Below are positions 37,601 through 45,732 of a DNA stretch of 64,000 nucleotides, one piece after another (within the stretch, counting starts at the first letter, position 1; the number at the start of each line of letters is the position of its first letter). Source of the DNA: Haliscomenobacter hydrossis DSM 1100 (GTDB lineage: Bacteria; Bacteroidota; Bacteroidia; Chitinophagales; Saprospiraceae); contig NC_015510.1 of NCBI RefSeq assembly GCF_000212735.1, forward strand, positions 248,001-312,000, in the 5' to 3' direction. The notes beneath the pieces are model-generated. The model was given only the letters and a program-made list of their open reading frames with translations, did not search any database and was not told where the DNA came from. The translations under genes were made by a program, and so were the position numbers.

Positions 37601-38151
37601 GAATCGCGGCAAGAACCCAAGGCTTTGCCCAGGGTTTCCTCACAAGTTTGGATGCCAGCTTCCATGCGGATGCTGTAGTTCACCTGGCGGTTTAAATTTT
37701 GATTGATGTTGACCAAAAAATTGTTGGTGCTGTCGTTGAGGAATTTTTTGGAATCCTCTATAAACTGCATCAACAGCGGCCCACGTTCGGTTATTTCCAG
37801 GTAGGGTGCCAGTTCTTTCAAGAGCTGTTCCTCGTATTTAAAGGGAAACCTTTCGGCATATTCTTCCAAAAAAAAGTCAAAGGGATTGATGGCCCGCAAC
37901 TCGGCGATGACCTCTACGTCGATTTTGAATTCTTTCACCTTGTCGGGAAAAACCACCCGCGCCAAAAAATTCCCAAAGGGATCTTGCTGCCAATTGATGA
38001 AGTGCGGCTCGGGCAGAATCTTCAGGGAATAAGCGGCAATTTCGGTGCGCGAATGAACGGCAGGCCGGAGGCGAATGGTTTGGGGCCAGAGTTTGATCAA
38101 ACGGTCGTATTCGTAATGAGTGCTGTGACGAATCGCTACTTTAATGGCCAT
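34684..38151 (-). CDS. Large transglutaminase-like cysteine peptidase with DUF2126
   Basis: 1155 aa from Met at 38151 (MAIKVAIRHSTHYEYDR, the usual start of this family; an ATG 21 bp upstream is also open). The N-terminal third is a bacterial transglutaminase-like domain with triad C181 (GSCRDSGW), H230 (DLHAWTEVY) and D246 (GLDPTSG). The remainder is DUF2126 (about residues 300-1100), with HVTIGGVTPEDSPMLRRPDL and NTHRAEFCIDKLYRPDSSAG among recognisable stretches. Such proteins are repeatedly found beside ATP-grasp, alpha-E and a second transglutaminase, and are proposed to make or cut a peptide modification. No signal peptide is present, so it is cytoplasmic. It is divergent from that cluster here. 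Confidence 0.9.
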   Translation of the reverse strand: MAIKVAIRHSTHYEYDRLIKLWPQTIRLRPAVHSRTEIAAYSLKILPEPHFINWQQDPFGNFLARVVFPDKVKEFKIDVEVIAELRAINPFDFFLEEYAERFPFKYEEQLLKELAPYLEITERGPLLMQFIEDSKKFLNDSTNNFLVNINQNLNRQVNYSIRMEAGIQTCEETLGKALGSCRDSGWVLVQALRHFGLAARFVSGYLVQLKADQKALDGPSGAAEDFTDLHAWTEVYIPGAGWIGLDPTSGLLAEAGHIPLACTPYPASAAPISGSMEPCHTTFHFSNKVDRIHEDPRVTKPYSDGQWADVIALGHHVEQELQAGDVRLTMGGEPTFVSVDDMESEQWNGAADGVEKRKLGNVLVHKLKDIFGKGGFVHYGMGKWYPGEPIPRWAYSLFWRKDGLPMWRKPQWLANLDGEYKYEHTDAEKFIRELAKFIGINPNNIKPGFEDVFYYLWEEGNLPANVDPFKVDLRDSVERRTLMEVLERGLDKPNGYALPIGWNRDTETWWSCVWEFSREHMFLLPGNSPMGLRMPLNRLPVLAPEQKEEPIERDPFEKVGILGEYYDKVGGRYDSPPDERVPKRVSDPKVYAEEEIDEEEAKLKDPQYFIKKKKEEAEKDTFRPTRQMNTLRTAICVEAREGKIYIFMPPCELIEHYLELLAAIESTAERLKIPVIIEGYEPPRDNRVEKLGVTPDPGVIEVNIQPAKNWSEVLHIYDHVFEAARQSRLGSEKFMLDGRHTGTGGGNHVTIGGVTPEDSPMLRRPDLLRSLLCFWQNHPGLSYLFSTAFIGPTSQAPRVDEGRQEMLYELEIAFDQIPEPGEENLPFWLTDRIFRNILVDITGNTHRAEFCIDKLYRPDSSAGRLGILELRAFDMPPSKEMCLVQILLLRTLIAWFWKQPYRQKLVRWGTELHDKYLLHHYVREDLRDVCAQLQAAGFNFKIEWLEPFFEFRFPFLGRAQVGDVGMVLRSAIEPWNVLGEEMSNSGTARFVDSSLERLEVKVTGITSDRYQLLCNGFRIPLRSTGIHGEYVAGIRYKAWEPPSAMHPNLEADVPLVIDVYDTWNKRSIGGCTYHVAHPGGRAYETYPVNSFEAEGRRISRFWDYGHTQAAMTVAPTVDVPTREIQELPPREVAPPKEIPAVAESNWSLDLRRKRR

Positions 38152-38484
38152 ATTGAAAAAATTTTCGAGCATTTATCCGGAGAACGACTGCGCTTAAAAG
38201 AAATAAGGCGGGTAAAAAAAATTGCCACTTTCTAAAATAATGCTGGGTCAATCGTTCAAATCTTTACCGGATATTTGGTAAAAAGGGATTTTAAAATACA
38301 AAATACGGAATCTGCGCAGGGGCACAATGTTGATAAATGTCAAATTTTTGCGCCGTCCGTTTGCGATCTCCGCAATTATTTTGCCAATTTATTGATTTTT
38401 TGTAAAAATAAGGTATTTTTGATCGAAACGATTTTTTTATTCCCAAGCCCATTCGCTACATCGCTTGTTTAAATCGTATACTTC
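38152..38484. other. Divergent intergenic region between the two transglutaminase-type clusters
   Basis: 333 AT-rich bases with no open frame that looks coding and none of the repeat families. The right third holds a strong promoter for the ATP-grasp operon (38392-38421). No convincing TAnnTTTG is seen for the minus-strand gene. Confidence 0.6.
38392..38421 (+). promoter_or_regulatory. Promoter of the ATP-grasp/alpha-E/transglutaminase operon
   Basis: TTG (38392-38394), a 19-base spacer, then TATTTTTG (38414-38421). This is a full match to the Bacteroidetes -33/-7 promoter (TTG, TAnnTTTG). Transcription would begin near 38428, leaving a leader of about 57 nt before the ATG at 38485. Confidence 0.65.
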
Positions 38485-39945
38485 ATGACCACAAAGAGTA
38501 ACTTATTTCAACATTATCCACTCAACCCAGCCTTCTTCGATGAAGTGTTTCAAAAAGACGGGCGGGTGTACCCTCATTACGAGGACATCCACCGACAATT
38601 TAGCCAACTGACGAGTAAAGATTTTGAGCGCTTGAACGAGTATGCCAAACTTTCTTTTCTCAATCAAGGCATTACGTATGCGGTGTATTCAGACGGGCAT
38701 AAAGGGGCTGAGCAAATTTTTCCTTTTGACCTTTTCCCCCGGATCATCCCTTCTACTGATTGGAACAAACTCGAAAGAGGCCTGATTCAGCGCAATGTTG
38801 CCTTGAATCTGTTCATCCAGGACGTATACGGAGACCGTAAAATCCTCAAGGACAAGATAGTGCCCTCGGCTTTGATTTTTTCATCTCCTCATTACAGTGA
38901 GGAAATGAAAAGCATCAAGCCCCAAAATGGCATCTATTGTCACATTTCTGGCACCGACCTGATTCGACACAGCGATGGGGAATATTATGTATTGGAAGAC
39001 AACTTGCGCAGCCCCTCGGGCGTGAGTTACGTGCTATCGAACCGCGATGCCATGAAACGCACCTTGTCCAATGCTTTCCGTTGGGCCAATGTACGTTCTG
39101 TTAACGAATACCCAGCGGAGCTACTGGCTACCCTACAATCGGTGGCGCCCGTTACTGATGATCAGCCTACCTGTGCGCTGCTCACGCCGGGCACTTACAA
39201 TTCTGCCTACTACGAGCACTCTTTTTTGGCACAAACGATGGGCATCGAATTAGTAGAAGGCGGCGACCTTTTTGTGGAAAACAATTACGTGTTCATGCGC
39301 ACAATCCGCGGCCCCAAGCGGGTGGATGTGATCTATCGCCGCATCGATGACGCGTTTCTCGACCCACTGGTGTTCCGTCCGGAATCTATGTTGGGAGTGC
39401 CAGGAATCATGGGTGCTTACCGGGCAGGTAACATCACCATCGTCAATGCACCGGGCACCGGGGTCGCCGACGATAAAGCGGTCTGCTCCTATGTACCCGC
39501 GATGATTCGCTATTATTTAGATGAAGAACCGATCATTCCCAACGTACCCACTTATTTGTGCGAAAGGGAAGAAGACCTGAAATACGTACTGGAGCACACC
39601 CGCGATCTGGTGATCAAACCCGTCGACATGTCGGGCGGCTACGGCGTATTGGTTTGTGATCGCCTCAGCAGTGCTGAACTGGAAGACATCAAACTCAAAA
39701 TACAGGCCGATCCACGCAATTACATCGCTCAGCCACGCATGTCATTGTCGGTTCACTCCACCTACATCGAGAACAAAGGTGAATTTGAACCCCGCCACAT
39801 CGACCTGCGCACCTTTACCCTGATGGGCAAAGATCGGCAGTTTGTTTTGCCCGGCGGGCTTTCACGGGTTGCCCTGAAAGAAGGGAGCCTGATTGTAAAC
39901 TCTTCACAAGGGGGGGGATCGAAGGATACGTGGGTACTGGTTTAG
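38485..39945 (+). CDS. Circularly permuted type 2 ATP-grasp protein
   Basis: A 486-aa cytoplasmic protein of the COG2308 type. Characteristic stretches include YSDGHKGAEQIFPFDLFPRI, LERGLIQRNVALNLFIQDVY, DLIRHSDGEYYVLEDNLRSPSGVSY (shown here only to name the ATP-grasp acidic region), GTGVADDKAVCSYVPAMI and VIKPVDMSGGYGVLV. The permuted ATP-grasp fold suggests it makes an amide or peptide bond with ATP, in line with published proposals for this cluster; no product is known. It is the first gene of the operon with alpha-E and transglutaminase proteins. The array in the next gap separates it from the second gene by about 205 bp. Confidence 0.92.
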   Translation: MTTKSNLFQHYPLNPAFFDEVFQKDGRVYPHYEDIHRQFSQLTSKDFERLNEYAKLSFLNQGITYAVYSDGHKGAEQIFPFDLFPRIIPSTDWNKLERGLIQRNVALNLFIQDVYGDRKILKDKIVPSALIFSSPHYSEEMKSIKPQNGIYCHISGTDLIRHSDGEYYVLEDNLRSPSGVSYVLSNRDAMKRTLSNAFRWANVRSVNEYPAELLATLQSVAPVTDDQPTCALLTPGTYNSAYYEHSFLAQTMGIELVEGGDLFVENNYVFMRTIRGPKRVDVIYRRIDDAFLDPLVFRPESMLGVPGIMGAYRAGNITIVNAPGTGVADDKAVCSYVPAMIRYYLDEEPIIPNVPTYLCEREEDLKYVLEHTRDLVIKPVDMSGGYGVLVCDRLSSAELEDIKLKIQADPRNYIAQPRMSLSVHSTYIENKGEFEPRHIDLRTFTLMGKDRQFVLPGGLSRVALKEGSLIVNSSQGGGSKDTWVLV

Positions 39946-40122
39946 GGTTTGAGGGTTCGGGGTTTGAGGGTTCGTGGGTTCGGGGTTTGAGGGTTCGTGG
40001 GTTTGAGGGTTCGTGGAAAATCTGAACTGCCCCCGAACCCTCGAACTACGAACCCCCGAACCCTCGAACTACGAACCCCCGAACCCTCGAACTACGAACC
40101 CTCGAACATCGAACTCTCCCCC
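39946..40122. repeat. Family D tandem/inverted array inside the operon
   Basis: Begins on the base after the ATP-grasp stop codon. Left arm (39946-40017): units such as GGGTTTGAGGGTTCG and GGGTTCGTGG. Right arm (about 40030-40122): inverted units CGAACCCTCGAACTACGAAC repeated four times. The transcript would fold into one long G-rich/C-rich hairpin between the first and second genes of the operon. Confidence 0.75.
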
Positions 40123-40149
40123 GGGAGCGCACACATAATAAACCAACCC

Positions 40150-41115
40150 ATGACTTTAGCCGTGGGAAAAAGAGCAAACATGCTAGCAAGAATAGCCAAC
40201 ACCTTATACTGGATGGGACGGTATCTCGAAAGAACCGAACACCTCGCTCGTTACCTCCGTGTACAATACTTCACTACGCAGGATGCGCCGATGAGTCAAA
40301 ACCGCGATTTTGTACTGGGGTCCATCGTCAACATGGCTGGAATCCCCTGGGAGGAAGGCAAACCTTTCGTTGAATCGGAAATCCTGCACGCCGTGGCCTT
40401 GGACACCAACAACCCGATGTCCATTCTTTCAGCCATCACGAGTGCTCGAGAAAATGCCCGGGGGATGCGCAACATCATCTCCACCGAATTGTGGGAAGTC
40501 ATCAATAAGTATTACCATTTTGTCAACAATTACCCCGTCAGTTATTTCAAAACCCGGGGTTTGTACGATTTTACACTCAACGCTGGAGAGCATTGTTCGG
40601 TCATTCGTGGGTACATGGACAGCACCTTGACCCACAACGACGTATGGGCACTCATTCGACTGGGTGTACACCTGGAGCGCACCACCCAAATTGCACGCAT
40701 CATCAGTTGCAAGTTGTATGACATCTATGTACTCACCGGCCAAAACGAAAACATGTCGGTAGAAAATTACCAATACACCGTATTGTTAAAACTCCTGGAA
40801 GGTTTTGACATGAATCGTCACCACTACAAAGCTGCGCCAGACCGGCAAAAAACCATGGAATTCCTGATTTTGAATGCCGATTTCCCTCGGTCTTTGGCCT
40901 TCAACCTCCGACAAATCCAATATTTTGTCCGTAAACTGGGCTTGCGAGAGCATACACCGGATAGTATAGGGTTTGTGGTGGGTCGTTTGTGCGCCCAGTA
41001 CCAATACTTGCTTTATCCTGAAATTGAAGACAAGGTTGGTGAGTTTGTATCCGAAACACTGGCGAAAGTTTATGAACTGCATGGATCTTTGGATAAAAAT
41101 TATTTTCACGTGTAA
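40150..41115 (+). CDS. Alpha-E domain protein
   Basis: 321 aa from ATG 40150 (MTLAVGKRANMLARIANTLYW); the Met at 40180 (MLARIANTLYWMGRYLERTE) is the alternative and matches the usual family start. The frame is open back to 39997, but that part reads through the repeat array. Alpha-E (COG2307) is an all-helical domain; typical motifs are YWMGRYLERTEHLARYLRV, AITSARENARGMR and LIRLGVHLERTTQIARI. Function is unproven, but it always accompanies the ATP-grasp and transglutaminase partners seen here and may be a scaffold or carrier for their product. The next gene follows after 14 bp. Confidence 0.88.
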   Translation: MTLAVGKRANMLARIANTLYWMGRYLERTEHLARYLRVQYFTTQDAPMSQNRDFVLGSIVNMAGIPWEEGKPFVESEILHAVALDTNNPMSILSAITSARENARGMRNIISTELWEVINKYYHFVNNYPVSYFKTRGLYDFTLNAGEHCSVIRGYMDSTLTHNDVWALIRLGVHLERTTQIARIISCKLYDIYVLTGQNENMSVENYQYTVLLKLLEGFDMNRHHYKAAPDRQKTMEFLILNADFPRSLAFNLRQIQYFVRKLGLREHTPDSIGFVVGRLCAQYQYLLYPEIEDKVGEFVSETLAKVYELHGSLDKNYFHV

Positions 41116-41129
41116 CCCACGCCCGACTT

Positions 41130-42023
41130 ATGGCCGATTACGTAGTAGAGTACCGCACGCTTACAGAATATGAAAGAACCGTCAAGCAAGGAGCTTATGA
41201 GTTTTTGATTATGCCGTGTGAAAATGAGACCCAAAAGCTCAAACACCATCGGCTCATCCACTCCATGCGGCGCAGCCCGTTTATGGCCAATAACAAATAT
41301 GGCTTTGTCACTTTGCATTTTCACATCAATTCGGAAACTTTTGACTATTTTTCATTGAGCTTGTTGGCACAAGTCGCCAAAAACATGCCCCCAATGGATT
41401 TGTGTTCCTTATTGCGTGTTCCTGATGAGCGGGCTTTTTTGGAAGACCTCAATTTCCAGATGGACCAACAGTCTTTTCTGCAAGCTACACCGCTCAGTAC
41501 TTTGAGGCAAAGTGATTTTCCCATGGAGTTGTTGCTACAACCGCATGAGTTGATCGGCAATTACCTATTGCGCCTCAACTCGAGTATTTATTCCATGCTG
41601 CAGTATGCAACAGGTTCTACCAATACCAGTACTAGCGCACTAACGGCCATTAAAGGAGGCCGCGGCGTTTGTCAGGATTTCGCGCACATCATGATTGGTA
41701 TTTTGCGCCAACAATGTATTCCAGCGCGTTACGTGGCAGGATATCTCAATTTGAGCGACAATCGGGCGGATTCACAACTCCACGCCTGGGTGGAAGTCTT
41801 CATTCCCCAACTGGGTTGGCGTGGCTTTGACCCCACCAACAACATTCAGGAAGACGACCATTTCATCAAAATCGCCCATGGCCGGGATTACAAAGATTGT
41901 CAGCCGATCAAAGGAGTCCTGGTGACCCAAGGAGTCCACAAAACTTCCTACGAAGTATCAGTGCGCAACAGCAATGACTACAACTGGTTTTTGCTTGAGC
42001 AACAACAACAGCAACAACAATAA
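41130..42023 (+). CDS. Transglutaminase-like cysteine peptidase
   Basis: A 297-aa cytoplasmic protein. The N-terminal half is a beta domain of the bacterial transglutaminase N-terminal type. The catalytic triad follows: C181 (GRGVCQDFAH), H218 (QLHAWVEVF) and D234 (GFDPTNN). It probably hydrolyses or transfers an isopeptide or peptide bond, and is proposed to act on the product of the ATP-grasp partner. The protein ends in a run of seven Gln coded by mixed CAA/CAG triplets just before the stop, an unusual tail that could vary in length by slippage. It sits 14 bp after the alpha-E gene. Confidence 0.9.
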   Translation: MADYVVEYRTLTEYERTVKQGAYEFLIMPCENETQKLKHHRLIHSMRRSPFMANNKYGFVTLHFHINSETFDYFSLSLLAQVAKNMPPMDLCSLLRVPDERAFLEDLNFQMDQQSFLQATPLSTLRQSDFPMELLLQPHELIGNYLLRLNSSIYSMLQYATGSTNTSTSALTAIKGGRGVCQDFAHIMIGILRQQCIPARYVAGYLNLSDNRADSQLHAWVEVFIPQLGWRGFDPTNNIQEDDHFIKIAHGRDYKDCQPIKGVLVTQGVHKTSYEVSVRNSNDYNWFLLEQQQQQQQ

Positions 42024-42068
42024 CCCATGAATTTTTCGTGGGAATGGTGTCCTTGTCCTTTTGTGGAT

Positions 42069-42101
42069 TACATTTGCCTAAGAGATGTTTAAACATGCTC
42101 T
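42069..42101 (+). promoter_or_regulatory. Possible Anbu promoter with a palindromic start region
   Basis: TACATTTG (42069-42076) is a perfect TAnnTTTG; no TTG lies at the ideal distance. Four bases further is AGAGATGTTTAAACATGCTCT (a near palindrome, 42081-42101, one indel), close to the expected start of transcription. It may bind a regulator. The sequence also recalls the ends of hairpin element copy 1. Confidence 0.4.
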
Positions 42102-42146
42102 AACCCAAAACCAGTAACTGAAACCATCAATCAACAAAACTTTGCG

Positions 42147-42869
42147 ATGACCTATTGTCTTGGAATTAAAGTACGCAGTGGCCTGGTGGCCATTGCGGAT
42201 ACACGGATTACTTCAGGTACTGAAACTGCCACCGCCAAAAAGATATCGATCCACGAAAATGGTCGCAACAGTCTTTTCCTCATGACTTCAGGCTTGCGTT
42301 CTATCCGGGACAAAGCGGTGACCTACTTTGAAGAACTATTTGAAGACGAATCCTTCAAATTCGATAAAATGTACAAAGCCGTCAACATGTTTGGCGAGCA
42401 ATTGCGGCGGGTCGCTCAGGAAGACAAACGGGCTTTGGCCGAGTCGGGCATGTTTTTCAATCTGTATGCCATCGTAGGCGGGCAATTGGAGAACGATAAA
42501 GAGCACATGTTGTACCTGCTGTATCCCGAAGGCAATTGGATTGAAGTGGGGGAAGGTTCGCCCTTTACCATCATTGGCAATTCTGGCTATGGCAAACCGA
42601 TTCTCAATCGAGCCTTGAATTACGAATCGAGTTTGCGCTTTGCCTTTAAAACGGGCTTTCTCTCTTTTGACTCCACCCGAGTCAGCGCCAACGATGTAGG
42701 CTACCCGATTGATGTTGCGCTCTACCCGCGTGATTCCTACAAACTGCAACAACACCGCCTGGAGGAAAAAGATACCGCTCAAATTGGCCAGATGTGGGCC
42801 AGTAAGTTAAAAAACAGCATCGATGAGATTCCGGAAACCTGGATGGATGCGTTTTTGAATAAAGAGTAA
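42147..42869 (+). CDS. Anbu, ancestral-beta-subunit proteasome-like protease
   Basis: A 240-aa Ntn hydrolase of the Anbu (bacterial proteasome homologue) group. The start reads MTYCLGIKVRSGLVAIADTR: removal of Met would expose Thr1, and D17 lies at the expected place, followed by K30/K31 near the usual Lys. Anbu forms ring or lock-washer assemblies; its substrate is unknown. Its habitual neighbours ATP-grasp, alpha-E and transglutaminase lie directly upstream. The gap of 123 bp and the -7 element suggest its own promoter in addition to read-through. A family E hairpin separates it from the convergent formate ligase. Confidence 0.92.
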   Translation: MTYCLGIKVRSGLVAIADTRITSGTETATAKKISIHENGRNSLFLMTSGLRSIRDKAVTYFEELFEDESFKFDKMYKAVNMFGEQLRRVAQEDKRALAESGMFFNLYAIVGGQLENDKEHMLYLLYPEGNWIEVGEGSPFTIIGNSGYGKPILNRALNYESSLRFAFKTGFLSFDSTRVSANDVGYPIDVALYPRDSYKLQQHRLEEKDTAQIGQMWASKLKNSIDEIPETWMDAFLNKE

Positions 42870-43046
42870 GTATGGTTGAGGAGGTTGAGAAGTTGAGGAG
42901 GTTGAGGAGGTTGAGGCTACCGCGAGCGGCTTATCAAAGCGACATAATCTTTTTTTGATACTATGCGGAAGCCCTGTCGCTCGCGGTAGCCTCAACTTTC
43001 TCAACCTCCTCAACTTTCTCAACCTCCTCAACTTCTCAACTCAACC
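42870..43046. repeat. Family E GGTTGAGGA array and hairpin
   Basis: Left arm: GGTTGAGGAGGTTGAG units (42870-42915). Inner arms GAGGCTACCGCGAGCG (42913-42928) and CGCTCGCGGTAGCCTC (42978-42993) pair perfectly over 16 bp. The right arm is inverted CTCAACCTCCTCAAC units to 43046, reaching into the last codons of the formate ligase gene. It starts on the base after the Anbu stop. It is well placed as a two-way terminator between convergent genes. Confidence 0.75.
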
Positions 43047-44703
43047 CCACCACTTTCCCATCCACCACATCAATGTGCAAAGCCTGCGGGTCCTTGGGGA
43101 GCCCTGGCATGCGCATGATTTCCCCCGCGACGGCGACGATGAAGCCGGCTCCACGATTGATGATCACGTTTTCAATGTTGAGGGTAAAATCTGATGCTAC
43201 ACCAATATGAGCAGCGTCATCGCTGAAAGAATACTGGGTTTTGGCGATACAAACCGGCAAGTGGGCAAGACCGAGGGTTTCGATCTTTTTCAGCGCGGTT
43301 TCGGCCGTTTTACTGAACACCACTTCCTTGCCCCGGTAAATTTGGGTAACCACCTTATGGATTTTTTCGGGGATCGAATCTTCCAATGCGTAGGTATGCC
43401 GAATGGGCTGCGAAGGCCGTTTTTCAATCACTTCAACTACTTTTTCCGCCAGCGGGAGCGCTCCTCTCCCACCCTCGGCAAAGCCGTTGTTCAGGGCAAA
43501 ATCAGCTCCTTTTTCTCGACACCATTGCGCAGTATAGTCCATTTCTTCGGCGGTATCAAAACTGTATTGGTTGAAGGTCACCACCACACTTTGGCCAAAA
43601 TGTTGCAGGTTTTCGAGGTGGCGCTCCAGGTTTTTCAAGCCGGCTTGCAAACCCTTTAGATTGGGTTTTTTGATGTCCGCAAGGGTCACGTTTCCGTGTA
43701 ACTTTAAAGCCTGGGAAGTTGCTACCAGAACGGATGCTTTGGGATAAATTCCCGCTTGTCGGCATTTGATGTTCAAAAACTTCTCGGCGCCCAGATCCGC
43801 ACCAAAACCCGCTTCGGTGATCACGTAATCGCCGTAAGTCATGGCCATTTTGGTGGCCATGATGGAATTGCAACCATGGGCAATATTGGCAAAGGGTCCA
43901 CCGTGGATGAAGGCCGGGCCAGCTTCGAGGGTTTGTACCAGATTAGGGTTAAGTGCGTCCTTCAGCAGTACGGTAATCGCTCCACCAACGCCCAGATCAG
44001 CTACGGTAAAAGGTTGATTGTGGTGGGTGTAGCCCAGCAGGATGTTGTCGATGCGGCGGCGCAGATCGTCCAAACTGCTGGCCAAACAAAAAATCGCCAT
44101 GATCTCAGAAGCCGGGGTAATGTCAAAACCCGTTTCCTGCGGAATGCCATTGCCGGGGCCGTTCAGTCCCGACACGATAAAACGCAAAGAGCGGTCGTTG
44201 ACGTCGAGTACGCGCCGCCAGGTAATTTGTTTGAGGGCCAATTCGGTTCCACGGTGCTGGTACTGGTAGTTGTCCAGCAGCGCCGCAATCATGTTATTGG
44301 CCGAAGTGATGGCGTGAAAATCACCGGTAAAATGCAGGTTGATGTCCTCCATGGGCACAACTTGGGCATAACCGCCCCCACAAGCACCTCCTTTCATGCC
44401 GAAACAGGGGCCTAAAGAGGGTTCGCGCAGGGCGACAATGGCTTTTTTGCCCAACTGTTGCAAACCCTGAGCCAGGGCCACCCCTACCGTCGTTTTGCCA
44501 ATCCCCGCCTTGGTGGGGGTGATGGCGGTCACCAAAATCAGCTTGCTTTGGGCAACTTTGGCTTCATCTATTTCGGTGTACTGAACTTTGGCCTTGTAAT
44601 GGCCGTAAGGGATGAGCGCTGGGGCGGGAATACCGAGGGCGGCTGCAATATTGGCAATGGGTTGAAGGGCAATTCCCTGGGCGATCTCGATGTCTGTTTT
44701 CAT
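43036..44703 (-). CDS. fhs: Formate--tetrahydrofolate ligase
   Basis: A 555-aa cytosolic enzyme that makes 10-formyl-THF from formate, THF and ATP for one-carbon metabolism. It has normal full length. The P-loop is [12 protein letters not shown] (residues 63-74), with [28 protein letters not shown]-type substrate-binding stretches (for example [16 protein letters not shown]), followed by LNVDDRSLRF-like [15 protein letters not shown] and [10 protein letters not shown]. The last four codons, GGG-TTG-AGT-TGA, lie inside the family E repeat, so the C-terminus VVGLS is partly repeat-derived. No folD or other folate gene is adjacent. Confidence 0.96.
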   Translation of the reverse strand: MKTDIEIAQGIALQPIANIAAALGIPAPALIPYGHYKAKVQYTEIDEAKVAQSKLILVTAITPTKAGIGKTTVGVALAQGLQQLGKKAIVALREPSLGPCFGMKGGACGGGYAQVVPMEDINLHFTGDFHAITSANNMIAALLDNYQYQHRGTELALKQITWRRVLDVNDRSLRFIVSGLNGPGNGIPQETGFDITPASEIMAIFCLASSLDDLRRRIDNILLGYTHHNQPFTVADLGVGGAITVLLKDALNPNLVQTLEAGPAFIHGGPFANIAHGCNSIMATKMAMTYGDYVITEAGFGADLGAEKFLNIKCRQAGIYPKASVLVATSQALKLHGNVTLADIKKPNLKGLQAGLKNLERHLENLQHFGQSVVVTFNQYSFDTAEEMDYTAQWCREKGADFALNNGFAEGGRGALPLAEKVVEVIEKRPSQPIRHTYALEDSIPEKIHKVVTQIYRGKEVVFSKTAETALKKIETLGLAHLPVCIAKTQYSFSDDAAHIGVASDFTLNIENVIINRGAGFIVAVAGEIMRMPGLPKDPQALHIDVVDGKVVGLS

Positions 44704-44822
44704 AAAGATGTAGTGATTCTATTTACAAGGATAAAGAAAAGCATTGGATAGGTTAAAGGCGATTGCTTTATTTAAACAAAGTAGTGATTTTGGTCAATGT
44801 AAGATGTGCTTATAGGTTTTCC

Positions 44823-45452
44823 TCACAAAAAAACGCAATTTTTAGCGGTAATTTTTCCATTTCCCACACTGCTCCGAAGAAAGGTCAACAGCTGCTTCGG
44901 CTCAGCAATCGTCTGGGGAGTAACCGGAGCGTTTTCGCCAAAGGAAATCACCATGTCGTGGTATTCTGAGTAAATGGGATCCACCGTTGGATCAAGCAGC
45001 CATACCCGCATGATGGCAAAAGCAGTACATCCGGGAGCGGGATTGAAGGGCTCGGATGTGGTCAGGCGCAACTTTGTGGTAGCGGTTTGATTTGTGTCCA
45101 GGCGTAACTCCAGAGGTAGGGGTTCGAGGAGGGCAATTGCCGGGATGACCATATCATAGCATTGACTGACCGTGATCAATTGCTGGTCAGTTTGCAGGCA
45201 CAAGGCCCTCCCGCTGATGTTTTTGACTGTTACCACCACATCGAGCGGTACTCCGGGCTGCAGGCTTTTTACCGCAATCCCTCCTGGTGCAAGGCAAACA
45301 AGATCAGTAGCGGTGCTGGCCTCTATGGCTAAGCTGGGCTGAAGGGTGTTCAAGCTGATCTCTTCCTTCAACCAAATATTTTCTAGTTGAGTATAACTTT
45401 CCGCCAACATTAACAGAAAAAATGCACCAAAAAGGCTAATTCTGTTGGTCAT
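44823..45452 (-). CDS. Secreted protein of unknown function
   Basis: A 209-aa protein with a signal peptide (MTNRISLFGAFFLLMLAES). The rest looks like one beta-sandwich domain: PLDVVVTVKNISGRALCLQ resembles an Ig or CARDB-like fold, and residues 140-180 contain TTKLRLTTSEPFNP and AFAIMRVWLLDPT. Four Cys residues follow the signal peptide (including C52 and C83) and two more end in NCVFL. No family is recognised. It stands alone between fhs and the small Lys/Cys-rich gene, with flanks free of repeats. Confidence 0.6.
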   Translation of the reverse strand: MTNRISLFGAFFLLMLAESYTQLENIWLKEEISLNTLQPSLAIEASTATDLVCLAPGGIAVKSLQPGVPLDVVVTVKNISGRALCLQTDQQLITVSQCYDMVIPAIALLEPLPLELRLDTNQTATTKLRLTTSEPFNPAPGCTAFAIMRVWLLDPTVDPIYSEYHDMVISFGENAPVTPQTIAEPKQLLTFLRSSVGNGKITAKNCVFL

Positions 45453-45593
45453 GAGTGAACGATTTATTTGAATAGAATCTAGTGGAAATCGGGTTATTGA
45501 GTGTTGTCAAAACACCGGACGGGTGAGTGATTTTTATCCACACCTGAATTGAAGATCAATTTGATTCAAACACTAAAAGTTTTGCAAAAATTA

Positions 45594-45625
45594 TTTGAAT
45601 TAAGTCTAAATAAGCTTTATTTTTG
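45594..45625 (+). promoter_or_regulatory. Strong promoter upstream of the Lys/Cys-rich small gene
   Basis: TTTG (45594-45597), a 20-base spacer, then TATTTTTG (45618-45625). This is a full match to the Bacteroidetes promoter with ideal spacing. Transcription should start near 45632, just before the leader hairpin at 45641. Confidence 0.65.
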
Positions 45626-45640
45626 CGTCCAGTCTTAGCA

Positions 45641-45711
45641 TGTGTGTGGATTTCTACTTCGCAAGCGAAAATGAGCAAAAAATTGTAGCGCGAAGCAGAA
45701 ACCCACACACA
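45641..45711 (+). other. Long leader hairpin in front of the small gene
   Basis: TGTGTGTGGATTTCTACTTC (45641-45660) plus G pairs with CGAAGCAGAAACCCACACAC plus A (45691-45711): 19 of 21 positions match, around a 29-nt loop. It begins about 9 nt after the predicted transcript start and ends 21 nt before the ATG at 45733. Two CGCTGCAAA repeats follow. It may be a regulatory leader or a repeat remnant. Confidence 0.55.
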
Positions 45712-45732
45712 CGCTGCAAATCGCTGCAAAAC

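Noticed and set aside
39946-40122. CRISPR-like appearance of arrays A, B, D and E
   Set aside because: Repeat units are short and unspaced, arms are inverted rather than direct, no unique spacers of equal size, and no cas genes.
39997-40149. N-terminal extension of the alpha-E protein
   Set aside because: The extra residues (NPRTTNPRTLELRTPEP and so on) are translation of the family D repeat; the family starts at MLARIANTLYW or just before.
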